Below are positions 55,098 to 62,490 of a stretch of DNA of 64,000 bases, in pieces; position 1 is the stretch's first letter; every line of letters begins with the position of its first letter. The notes beneath the pieces were generated by a model that saw nothing but the letters and a program-made list of their open reading frames with translations, did no database searches and was not told the origin of the DNA. Made by a program: the position numbers and the translations under genes. This DNA is from Neoroseomonas lacus (GTDB lineage Bacteria > Pseudomonadota > Alphaproteobacteria > Acetobacterales > Acetobacteraceae). The DNA is taken from NCBI RefSeq assembly GCF_014644535.1, contig NZ_BMKW01000005.1, forward strand, positions 124,001 through 188,000, given 5' to 3'.

Positions 55098-56435
55098 ATG
55101 GGCGCAGGAAATCCGGACGGGCAGATGCGCCTCGGTGTTTTCGTGCAGGCCGCGGGGCATCACGTCGCCGGCTGGCGCCATCCGGAGGCCATTCCGGGTG
55201 GGCCTGACATCGCGCTGATGCGCCACATCGCGCAGACGGCCGAGCGCGGGAAGTTCGACATGTTCTTCCTCGCCGACAATTTCGCCACCGGCTATGCGGA
55301 ACACCCATCCTCGATTGGCAAGTTCGAACCGATCACGCTGCTCTCGGTGCTCTCGGCCCACACGACGCATCTCGGCCTCGCCGCCACGGCGTCCACCACC
55401 TACTCCGAGCCCTATCACATCGCCCGCGCCTTCGCCTCGCTCGACCACCTGTCGGGCGGGCGGGCGGCGTGGAATGTGGTGACCTCCTCCTATCCCAAGA
55501 ACGGCAAGGTGTTCGGCCGCGAGCACCCGCCACATGCCGACCGCTACGCGATCGCCGACGAGTTCGTTGAAGCCTGCCTGCAATTGTGGGATTCCTGGGA
55601 TGACGGCGCCTTCGTGATGGACAAGGCGGCAGGCACCTTCGTTCGTCCCGGCTCTCTGCATGTGCCGGATTTCCACGGCACCTATTTCACCGTCACCGGC
55701 GGGCTGAACCTGCCGCGCTGCCCGCAGGGCCATCCCGTCATCATCCAGGCGGGCAGTTCCGCGACCGGCCAGGCGCTCGCCGCGCGCACCGCCGAGGTTG
55801 TCTTCACAGCCCAGAACAGCCTTGGCGACGCGCAGGACTTCTACCGCGGCCTGAAGGCGCAACTCGCCCAGCACGGGCGCCGCGAGGATTCACTGAAGAT
55901 CATGCCCGGCTTCATGCCGATCATCGGTCGCGACGAGGCGGAGGCGCGCGCGCTGTTCGCCGAGCTGAACCGCAACCTCGACATGAAGCAGGCCAATACC
56001 GTGCTGTCCGACCGGCTGGGCACCGACATGTCGGGATACGACCTCGACGGCCCGGTGCCGGAATTGCCGGAGAGCGATCACCTGAAAAGCCGCGCGAAGC
56101 TGCTGCTGGAGACGGCGCGGCGCGAGGGGCTGACACTGCGCGACCTGTGCTACCGCGTCGCCGCCGCGCGCGGGCACCTGATGGTGGTCGGCAGCGCGGC
56201 GCAGGTCGCGGACGCCATGCAGCAGTGGTTCCGCGACGGTGCCGCCGACGGCTTCAACCTGATGCCGGCCTTCTTCCCTGGGCAGTTCGACGCCTTCGTC
56301 GATCAGGTCGTGCCGATCCTTCAGGCGCGGGGGCTGGTGCGGCGGGAGTATGAGGGGACGACGCTGCGCGACAATCTCGGTCTGGCACGACCGGCGAGCC
56401 GGTATGCGGCGCGTATGGACAGCGCGGCAGAGTGA
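55098..56435 (+). CDS. LLM-class flavin monooxygenase (NtaA/DszA/SnaA family)
   Basis: 445 residues from ATG 55098, with AGGAG nine bases upstream; an ATG at 55080 in frame lacks this spacing. FMNH2-dependent, two-component type: LGVFVQAAGHHVAGWRHPEA, FFLADNFATG, TASTTYSEPYHIARAFASLDHLSGGRAAWNVVTSS and VIIQAGSSATGQALAARTAEVVFTAQ. Family members oxidise nitrilotriacetate, dibenzothiophene sulfone or other small molecules and need a flavin reductase, which is not nearby. It is divergent from the SDR gene. Confidence 0.93.
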   Translation: MGAGNPDGQMRLGVFVQAAGHHVAGWRHPEAIPGGPDIALMRHIAQTAERGKFDMFFLADNFATGYAEHPSSIGKFEPITLLSVLSAHTTHLGLAATASTTYSEPYHIARAFASLDHLSGGRAAWNVVTSSYPKNGKVFGREHPPHADRYAIADEFVEACLQLWDSWDDGAFVMDKAAGTFVRPGSLHVPDFHGTYFTVTGGLNLPRCPQGHPVIIQAGSSATGQALAARTAEVVFTAQNSLGDAQDFYRGLKAQLAQHGRREDSLKIMPGFMPIIGRDEAEARALFAELNRNLDMKQANTVLSDRLGTDMSGYDLDGPVPELPESDHLKSRAKLLLETARREGLTLRDLCYRVAAARGHLMVVGSAAQVADAMQQWFRDGAADGFNLMPAFFPGQFDAFVDQVVPILQARGLVRREYEGTTLRDNLGLARPASRYAARMDSAAE

Positions 56436-56520
56436 GAGTGATTGGAGAGCGCGCCGCCTTTCCGCATAGATCTCCCTACCACAGGCCTCACGCCATCAGC
56501 GTTTCTGGATAACCGGCGCG

Positions 56521-56770
56521 GGAAGGTTGGAGGGGCGCTATCCCTCCAAACCACCCCGCCAAAGGGCAGTGCCCTTTGGAATGCCATCTACTGGCATTGG
56601 GCGCGGAACCTAGCCTTCGCCGGCGTGGCGCGCTTGGGCGCAAGGGCGGGTCTCGGCATCCATTCTGTCCACCGTCCACGGCGCCAAGTATCGGTTTCCA
56701 AAGGCCTCGGGCCAATGGGTCCCCGTGGTGGGGGAGGTCCGGAGGGGGCAAAGCCCTCTCCGGTTCAAGG
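56521..56770 (+). repeat. Compound intergenic repeat R2, copy 1
   Basis: This occupies most of the 376-base gap between the convergent LLM and IlvD/Edd genes. It contains consecutive hairpins: TTGGAGGG/CCCTCCAA (56527-56549), CCAAAGGGC/GCCCTTTGG (56559-56579) and AATGCCA/TGGCATT (56580-56598), a middle part, then TTTCCAAAGGCC and GGTGGGGGAGGTCCGGAGGG with another GAGGG/CCCTC hairpin near 56741-56760. The same order, inverted, makes up 61460-61697. No reading frame in it is believable. The remaining bases 56436-56520 and 56771-56811 show nothing. Confidence 0.7.
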
Positions 56771-56811
56771 CTTGGCGGGGCTGGAGCAAACCCTCTCGCT
56801 GCCAACCCCCG

Positions 56812-58602
56812 TCAGTGATTGTGCCGGCTTTCCCCGCGCGTCTCGAGGATGTTGAGATACAGCGTCGCCGGTTCCAGACACCCGCCGGTGCCGAGGCTGC
56901 CCACCGAGTTGCGGTAGATCTCCTCCCACGGCGTCTTGTTCAGCAGCTCCGGCGCCTTCCACGCGGCGCGGCGGGCGGCGAGTTCCTCCGCCGGGATCAG
57001 CACATCCACCTTGCGGGTATTGAGGTCGATGCGGATCGGGTCGCCATTCTTCAGCAGCGCCAGCCCGCCGCCCACCGCCGCTTCCGGCGAGACATTCAGG
57101 ATCGACGGCGAGCCGGAGGTGCCCGATTGCCGCCCATCGCCGATCGTCGGCAACGCGGAGACACCCTTCTTTAACAGCGCGGCCGGCGGCTGCATGTTCA
57201 CCACCTCGGCCGAGCCGGGATAGCCGACCGGGCCGCAATTGCGGATCACCAGCACGGTCTTCTCGTCGATGCCGAGGGCGGGGTCCTCGATCCGCGCATG
57301 GTAGTCCTCTGGCCCTTCGAAGACCGCGACCTTGCCCTCGAACACATCGGGCGGGTCGGACAGGAAGCGCGCGCGGAATTCCTTGTCGATGACGCTGATC
57401 TTCATCACCGCATTGTCGAACAGGTTGCCCGACAGCACGACGAAGCCGGCGCGTTCCTTCATCGGCCTGGACAGTGGGCGGATCACCTCCGGATCGGCTG
57501 CGGGGATGGCGGCCAGGTTTTCGGCGACGGTCTTGCCGGTCACCGTCATCACCTCGCCATGTAGCAGCCCGGCATCGAGCAACTGCTTCATCACCGCGGG
57601 AATGCCGCCGGCACGATAGAAAGCCTCGCCGAGATAGCGCCCGGCCGGCTGGCAATCGACCAACAGCGGGATGTCGGCACCGACGCGCTGCCAATCCTCG
57701 ACCGTGTGGTCCACCCCCATGTGCCGCGCGATCGCCACCATATGGACAGGGCAGTTCGAGGAAGCGCCGATCGCGCTCGCCACCGCGACGGCGTTCTCGA
57801 AGGCCTTCTTCGTCATGATGTCGGAGGGGCGGAGATTCTCCTCCACCATCTGTACAATGCGCCGGCCGGTTTCATACGCCATTTGCGCGCGCTGCCGGTA
57901 CGGGCCGGGGATGGCCGCGCAGCCGGTCATCGACATGCCCACCGCCTCGGCCAGCGAATTCATCGACAACGCCGTGCCCATGGTCGAGCAATGCCCGACG
58001 GAGGTCGCGCTCGCCGCCACCATCTCGATGAAGGTGTCGTTGTCGATCTCGCCGGCGGCGAGCTTCTTGCGCGCCTCCCACACGATGGTGCCGGACCCGG
58101 CGAGCCGCCCCTGCCACCAGCCATCGAGCATCGGCCCGCCCGACAGCGCGATGGCCGGGATGTTCACGGTAGCCGCGCCCATCAGCTGCGCCGGCGTGGT
58201 CTTGTCGCAGCCCGTGGTCAGCACCACGCCATCGAGCGGATAACCGTGCAGCACTTCGACCAGTGAGAGGTATTGCAGGTTCCGGTCCAACGCCGCTGTC
58301 GGCCGCTTCAGCGTTTCCTGGATGGGATGCACCGGAAATTCCAGCGGTACGCCGCCCGCGTCGCGAATGCCTGCCTTCACCCGGTCTGCCAGCGCGATGT
58401 GGTGGCGGTTGCATGGCGCGATGTCCGACCCTGTCTGCGCGATGCCGATGATCGGCCGGCCCGACTGCAACTCCGCCCGCGTCATGCCGAAATTCAGCTG
58501 TCGCTCGATATAGAGCGAGGTCATCCCCGGATCGGTCGGGTCGTTGAACCAACGCTGGCTGCGCAGCTTGAACGGCCGCTTGGTCTGGTCCTGGTCCGCC
58601 AT
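56812..58602 (-). CDS. IlvD/Edd-family sugar-acid dehydratase (arabonate/xylonate type)
   Basis: 596 residues. Iron-sulfur dehydratase: [71 protein letters not shown] and [21 protein letters not shown]; the cysteines in APCNRH, TTGCDKT and GHCSTMG would hold the cluster. The opening [25 protein letters not shown] identifies the sugar-acid branch (L-arabonate or D-xylonate dehydratases) rather than branched-chain amino-acid synthesis. It gives a 2-keto-3-deoxy sugar acid, the kind of substrate the nearby SDR and FAH enzymes would use. GGGGAAAG precedes the start. Confidence 0.94.
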   Translation of the reverse strand: MADQDQTKRPFKLRSQRWFNDPTDPGMTSLYIERQLNFGMTRAELQSGRPIIGIAQTGSDIAPCNRHHIALADRVKAGIRDAGGVPLEFPVHPIQETLKRPTAALDRNLQYLSLVEVLHGYPLDGVVLTTGCDKTTPAQLMGAATVNIPAIALSGGPMLDGWWQGRLAGSGTIVWEARKKLAAGEIDNDTFIEMVAASATSVGHCSTMGTALSMNSLAEAVGMSMTGCAAIPGPYRQRAQMAYETGRRIVQMVEENLRPSDIMTKKAFENAVAVASAIGASSNCPVHMVAIARHMGVDHTVEDWQRVGADIPLLVDCQPAGRYLGEAFYRAGGIPAVMKQLLDAGLLHGEVMTVTGKTVAENLAAIPAADPEVIRPLSRPMKERAGFVVLSGNLFDNAVMKISVIDKEFRARFLSDPPDVFEGKVAVFEGPEDYHARIEDPALGIDEKTVLVIRNCGPVGYPGSAEVVNMQPPAALLKKGVSALPTIGDGRQSGTSGSPSILNVSPEAAVGGGLALLKNGDPIRIDLNTRKVDVLIPAEELAARRAAWKAPELLNKTPWEEIYRNSVGSLGTGGCLEPATLYLNILETRGESRHNH

Positions 58603-58778
58603 GGCGCTTTCCCCTTGGTTCGTTTGGGGAAGCCTGGGTCGTCGCCGGCGCGGCTGTCAATCGTCGTGGCGGGGCAGGGGGCGCCGATGCCGGCCATGGC
58701 GCCGGTGCCGCGCTGGGCGGCGCTGCCATCCGCCGCCAAAGCCGCCCGCCTGTTCAGCCCGAAGTCGGGCGCCGCGAC

Positions 58779-58868
58779 CTACGCCTGCATCGCGCCGATC
58801 AGGCCGACAACGAAGGCCGCCGCCACCGCGACCGACCCAAGACCGAACAGCACCCGACGGACAACCAT
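58779..58868 (-). CDS. Possible 29-residue single-helix membrane peptide
   Basis: In the 347-base gap between two reverse genes a short frame encodes MVVRRVLFGLGSVAVAAAFV followed by VGLIGAMQA: two arginines, then one continuous hydrophobic helix with small residues. This is the form of small membrane peptides missed by gene finders. The ribosome site (GGTGAAC) is weak. Nothing else in 58603-58949 looks coding. Confidence 0.3.
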   Translation of the reverse strand: MVVRRVLFGLGSVAVAAAFVVGLIGAMQA

Positions 58869-58949
58869 TGGCAGTTCACCCCGTTGCGGCCGCCCGACCG
58901 GCGACTGCCGCGTTATGCCGGTGAACCCATTGCCCGACGATGAAGCGGT

Positions 58950-59993
58950 TCAGCTTGCCGGTGCTTCCTCGAGAAAGCCCTGCACGGTCTGGAACAGTAC
59001 GCCGCGATTGCGTTCCATCAGCATCGTGTGGGTGCCTTCGCCCAGCATCACCAGCCGCTTGCCGGGGCTGTTGACCAGCAGCGGGAAGATCGTCGCGGCC
59101 ATGGAAGGCGGCGTGTCCTGGTCCCATTCCGCCACCACCAGCAGGGTCGGCGCGGTGACTTTGGCCGGGTCCCAATAGGGTCGCCCCGCCTGGTTGTACT
59201 CGCGGCTGTCGAGCAGCACGCCATTCGGCGCCCGCAGTACCTGCGGGTTGCGGCGCAGCCCCTCGGGGTCGGTCGCCCAGGTCACCCCGGCCCAATGTTC
59301 GAACCAGCCGGGCGGGATCAGCCCGGCGCGCTTGGCCTCCGGCACGCCATTCATCCAGCGCGCCCGGGCCTGCGCCTGGGTCACCATCCGGTAGGCGCCG
59401 AGCGTCTCCCCGGCGCCGGCCGTCGCCGGGCTCGCGCCCTCGCGCAGCCAGGGCGGGGCGAAGAGCACCAGCCGCTCGACCAGCGTCGGGTTGTCGGCGG
59501 CGAAACGGCCCATCAGCGTGCTGCCCCAGGACCAGCCCATATGCATGATGCGCGGCAGCGAGCGATGGCTGCGGATGAAGGCCGCGGCGGTGCCGATATC
59601 GGCGATCGCGACATCGCCCCGCACGATCGGCGGATTGGCTTCCGGCGGCTGCGACATCTCGGGCGGCCGCGTGCTGCGGCCATAGCCGCGGATGTCCAGG
59701 CACCACACATCGAAGCCACGCCCGGCCATGTAGTCCATCCAGGACAGCCCGCCGAGCGGCACGTCGAAGGCCGTATCTGCCGGATAGGTCGCGCCATGCA
59801 CGAACAGCAGCGTGCGGGACGGTGCGAAGCTGGTCATCGTCTCCTGCCGCTTGTTGCGCAGGAAAATATCGATCCCGACATCCCCGGCCGGCACCATGAA
59901 TTCCTCGGTGACGATGGCCGGCGCTTGGGCGACGGCGGCACTGGCGAGGAGCGGCGCGAGTAGGGGTGTGGCGATCATGGCACGTCGATTCAT
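58950..59993 (-). CDS. Exported alpha/beta hydrolase
   Basis: 347 residues from ATG 59993 (MNRRAMIATPLLAPLLASAAVAQA signal peptide); a longer frame start at 60077 adds an unlikely lead. Alpha/beta-hydrolase landmarks: oxyanion LLFVHGATYPADTAFD, nucleophile serine in MGWSWGSTLMGRF, acid D in VVAEWDQDTPPSMA and histidine in GEGTHTMLMERN. Likely an esterase or amidase of the periplasm. The long FVHGATYPADTAFDVPL segment is shared with a proteobacterial group of unknown substrate. It is divergent from the MATE gene by 78 bases. Confidence 0.88.
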   Translation of the reverse strand: MNRRAMIATPLLAPLLASAAVAQAPAIVTEEFMVPAGDVGIDIFLRNKRQETMTSFAPSRTLLFVHGATYPADTAFDVPLGGLSWMDYMAGRGFDVWCLDIRGYGRSTRPPEMSQPPEANPPIVRGDVAIADIGTAAAFIRSHRSLPRIMHMGWSWGSTLMGRFAADNPTLVERLVLFAPPWLREGASPATAGAGETLGAYRMVTQAQARARWMNGVPEAKRAGLIPPGWFEHWAGVTWATDPEGLRRNPQVLRAPNGVLLDSREYNQAGRPYWDPAKVTAPTLLVVAEWDQDTPPSMAATIFPLLVNSPGKRLVMLGEGTHTMLMERNRGVLFQTVQGFLEEAPAS

Positions 59994-60071
59994 GGCGGCC
60001 TCATTGAGCAGGTGCCGCATAGGATAGCGCGGCGGGTGGCGGCGCGCACCGTGCCGACCTAAAGGGTCCGC

Positions 60072-61457
60072 ATGCAAGCCACGATGAATGATGCGCCACG
60101 GCCCGGATGGGCCACAGAAGCGCGGGCGACGCTCTCCCTGTCAGGCCCCATCGTCCTCACGAATCTGTCACAGATGGCCCTCGCACTGACCGAGGCGCTG
60201 CTGCTCGGCCGCCTCGGCACCGACGCCTTGGCGGCGGGGATGCTCGCGACGAGCCTGCACTTCGCTTTGATCGCGCCGGGCTTCGGCCTGGCGCTGGCCG
60301 CCGCGCCGCTGCAGGCCATGGCGCGCGGTTCGGCGCGACTGCCTGGCGGTGCGGGCCGCGGCTGGCTGCACAACATGCGGCGGGCGACGCGGGCCTCGCT
60401 ATGGGCGGCCGGGCTCGCCATCCTGCCGGCCTGGGTGTTGTTGTGGAACGCAGCGGCACTGCTGCGCGCGCTCGGCCAGGACCCCGTGCTCGCCGCCCTG
60501 GCGCAGGACTACACCCGCGCGGCGATGTTCGGCATGCCCGGCTTCTGCGCCTTTATTGCGTTGCGCGGCTTCCTCGCCGCCATGGAACGCCCGGCGGCGG
60601 CGATGTGGGTCGCCATCGGCGCCGTGGCGCTGAACCTGCCGGTCGCCTGGCTGCTGATCTTCCCGGCCGGGCTCGGCATGCTCGGTGCCGGCCTGTCCAT
60701 CACCATCGCCGAGACCGCGATGCTGTTGGCGCTGCTGGTGCTGATCCGGCGCGACCGGGTGTTCCGCCGCTTCCGGCTGCTCGGCCGCGTCTGGCGGCTG
60801 AACCTGGATTGGCTGGGGCGCGTGGCGACGGTGGGGCTGCCGATCGCCGGGTCCATGCTGCTCGAGATCGGCATTTTCAGTGCCGCCGCCTTGGCGATGG
60901 GCTGGTTCGGCGCGGTGGCCGCCGCCGCCCATGCCATCGCGATCCAGACCGCCTCGACCACCTTCATGGTGCCCATGGGCATCGGCCAGGCGGCGACGGC
61001 GCGCGTCGGCCTGGCCGTCGGCGCCGGCCGGATGGCCGATGCGGCGCGGGCGGGCTGGGTGGCGATCGGCCTCGGTGCCGGCTTCATGGCGGCGATGGCC
61101 GCGATGCTGTTGCTCGCGGCGGGCTTCATCGCGCGCGGCTTCCTCGACCCGATGGACCCGCGCGCGGCGGAGGTCGCGGCGCTCGGGGCGACGCTGCTGG
61201 CGGTGGCCGGCGTGTTCCAACTCGCCGACGGGGTGCAGGTGGTCGCGGCAGGCGCCCTGCGCGGGCTGGCGGATACGCGGGTGCCGATGGTCTTTGCCGC
61301 AATCGGGTATTGGGTGCTGGGGCTGCCGGCGGGGCTGGCGCTCGCCTTTTGGGCGGGGCTGGGGCCGGCCGGGATCTGGATGGGGCTTGCCACCGGGCTC
61401 GCCGTGGTGGCGGTGCTCATGCTGGTGCGGTGGCGGCGGCTGTCGGCGGCGGGGTAG
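60072..61457 (+). CDS. MATE-family multidrug/metabolite exporter
   Basis: 461 residues with about 12 membrane helices. Opening ATLSLSGPIVLTNLSQMALALTEALLLGRLGTDALAAGMLA is the MATE signature, followed by ALRGFLAAMERPAAAMW and in the second half VGLPIAGSMLLEIGIFSAAALAMGWFGAVAAAAHAIAIQ, the repeated inverse half. It is of the NorM type and exports cations or small molecules by sodium or proton exchange. Alternative start ATG 60084 is five codons later. It is followed by repeat R2, inverted. Confidence 0.93.
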   Translation: MQATMNDAPRPGWATEARATLSLSGPIVLTNLSQMALALTEALLLGRLGTDALAAGMLATSLHFALIAPGFGLALAAAPLQAMARGSARLPGGAGRGWLHNMRRATRASLWAAGLAILPAWVLLWNAAALLRALGQDPVLAALAQDYTRAAMFGMPGFCAFIALRGFLAAMERPAAAMWVAIGAVALNLPVAWLLIFPAGLGMLGAGLSITIAETAMLLALLVLIRRDRVFRRFRLLGRVWRLNLDWLGRVATVGLPIAGSMLLEIGIFSAAALAMGWFGAVAAAAHAIAIQTASTTFMVPMGIGQAATARVGLAVGAGRMADAARAGWVAIGLGAGFMAAMAAMLLLAAGFIARGFLDPMDPRAAEVAALGATLLAVAGVFQLADGVQVVAAGALRGLADTRVPMVFAAIGYWVLGLPAGLALAFWAGLGPAGIWMGLATGLAVVAVLMLVRWRRLSAAG

Positions 61458-61459
61458 GG

Positions 61460-61697
61460 GGAACCAGAGGGGCTTTGCCCCTCCGGACCTCCCCACCAAA
61501 GGCCTAAGGGCCTCTGGACACCTCGATTTGGCGCCGGGCGCCCAGGGCGGGATCAGCGCCGAAGGCCGCCCATGTGCGCCGGGCGCGCATCGTCGATGCA
61601 GGAGGCCTGATCCGCCCAGCGCAAAAAGACGGCTTTCCAAATGACACTGTCATTTGCATTTGGTGGGGTGGTTTTGGAGGGGCAAAGCCCCTCCATG
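61460..61697 (-). repeat. Compound intergenic repeat R2, copy 2 (inverted)
   Basis: It fills the gap between convergent MATE and dienelactone-hydrolase genes. Hairpins: GAGGGGC-TTT-GCCCCTC (61467-61483), AGGCC/GGCCT (about 61500-61513), AAATGACA-C-TGTCATTT (about 61640-61656) and GGAGGGGCAAAGCCCCTCC (61676-61694). Read on the minus strand the order matches 56521-56770, including GGAGGGGC, AAACCACCCC-n-CCAAA and the closing GGTGGGGAGGTCCGGAGGGG. Confidence 0.7.
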
Positions 61698-61714
61698 CTT
61701 CGCGCCATGTGCCG

Positions 61715-62464
61715 CTACCCGCGCGGCACCCGCGAGAGCACATCCAACATCGCCGCCCAATGCCGCTCCGCCGCCACCGGGTCGAACCCGCCCGAATCGG
61801 GCTGGGCGAAGCCGTGATGCGTGCCGGCGTAATGCTCGATGCGATGCGCAATGCCGCTCGCGCCCATCGCCGCCGTCACCGTCTCCGGCACGCCGGCGGG
61901 GATATAGGGGTCGTGCTCGGCGAAGCAGAGATAAGTCTCCCCGTGCGCGAGGCTGGGTATCCATCGATGCGGGCTGTCCGCCGCCTCGGTCACCATGCGG
62001 GTGCCGTAGAAGGACACCGCCGCGGTGATGCGGTCCGGCGCCTCGGCCAAAGCCTGCAACGCGAAACGCCCGCTCATGCAATAGCCGACCGCCGCCCCCG
62101 GCCGCGCCGCGGTGACCCCCAGCGCATCAAGCATCGCCGGCAGGTCCACCCGGAACTGGTCATGCCCATAGCCACGGGCGAGGGCGAAAATCCGCTCCCG
62201 CTCCGGATTGCCATCCTGGCTAAAGGCGGCGCGGTCAAAGCCGACCTCCCGCAGCTGGCGCCAATACAGGTTCGGCAGCAGGGCTCGATACCCGGCGGCG
62301 GCAAGGCGGGCGGCCATGCCGTGCAGCGCCGGGCGCACCCCCGGGGCATCCATCAGCACCAGCACGGCCGGTGCCGATTCCGGCGCGATGGCGGGCGCAT
62401 AAAGATGCGCGTTCAACACGCCGTCGGGTGTCGGAATCTCGATGGCGGTCGCGGTGATGGCCAT
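61715..62464 (-). CDS. Dienelactone hydrolase-family protein
   Basis: 249 residues. Alpha/beta hydrolase of the dienelactone type with a cysteine nucleophile in GAAVGYCMSGRFALQAL, an aspartate in FAEHDPYIPAG and histidine in YAGTHHGFAQPD. The PAVLVLMDAPGVRPALHGMAARLAAAGY opening is the usual one. Such enzymes open lactones or cleave small esters; this one could act on a ring-cleavage lactone, but no other aromatic-degradation genes are near. It lies 26 bases downstream of the right-edge gene on the same strand. Confidence 0.92.
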   Translation of the reverse strand: MAITATAIEIPTPDGVLNAHLYAPAIAPESAPAVLVLMDAPGVRPALHGMAARLAAAGYRALLPNLYWRQLREVGFDRAAFSQDGNPERERIFALARGYGHDQFRVDLPAMLDALGVTAARPGAAVGYCMSGRFALQALAEAPDRITAAVSFYGTRMVTEAADSPHRWIPSLAHGETYLCFAEHDPYIPAGVPETVTAAMGASGIAHRIEHYAGTHHGFAQPDSGGFDPVAAERHWAAMLDVLSRVPRG

Positions 62465-62490
62465 GCGCGAAGAATCTCCGAAACCGGCGA

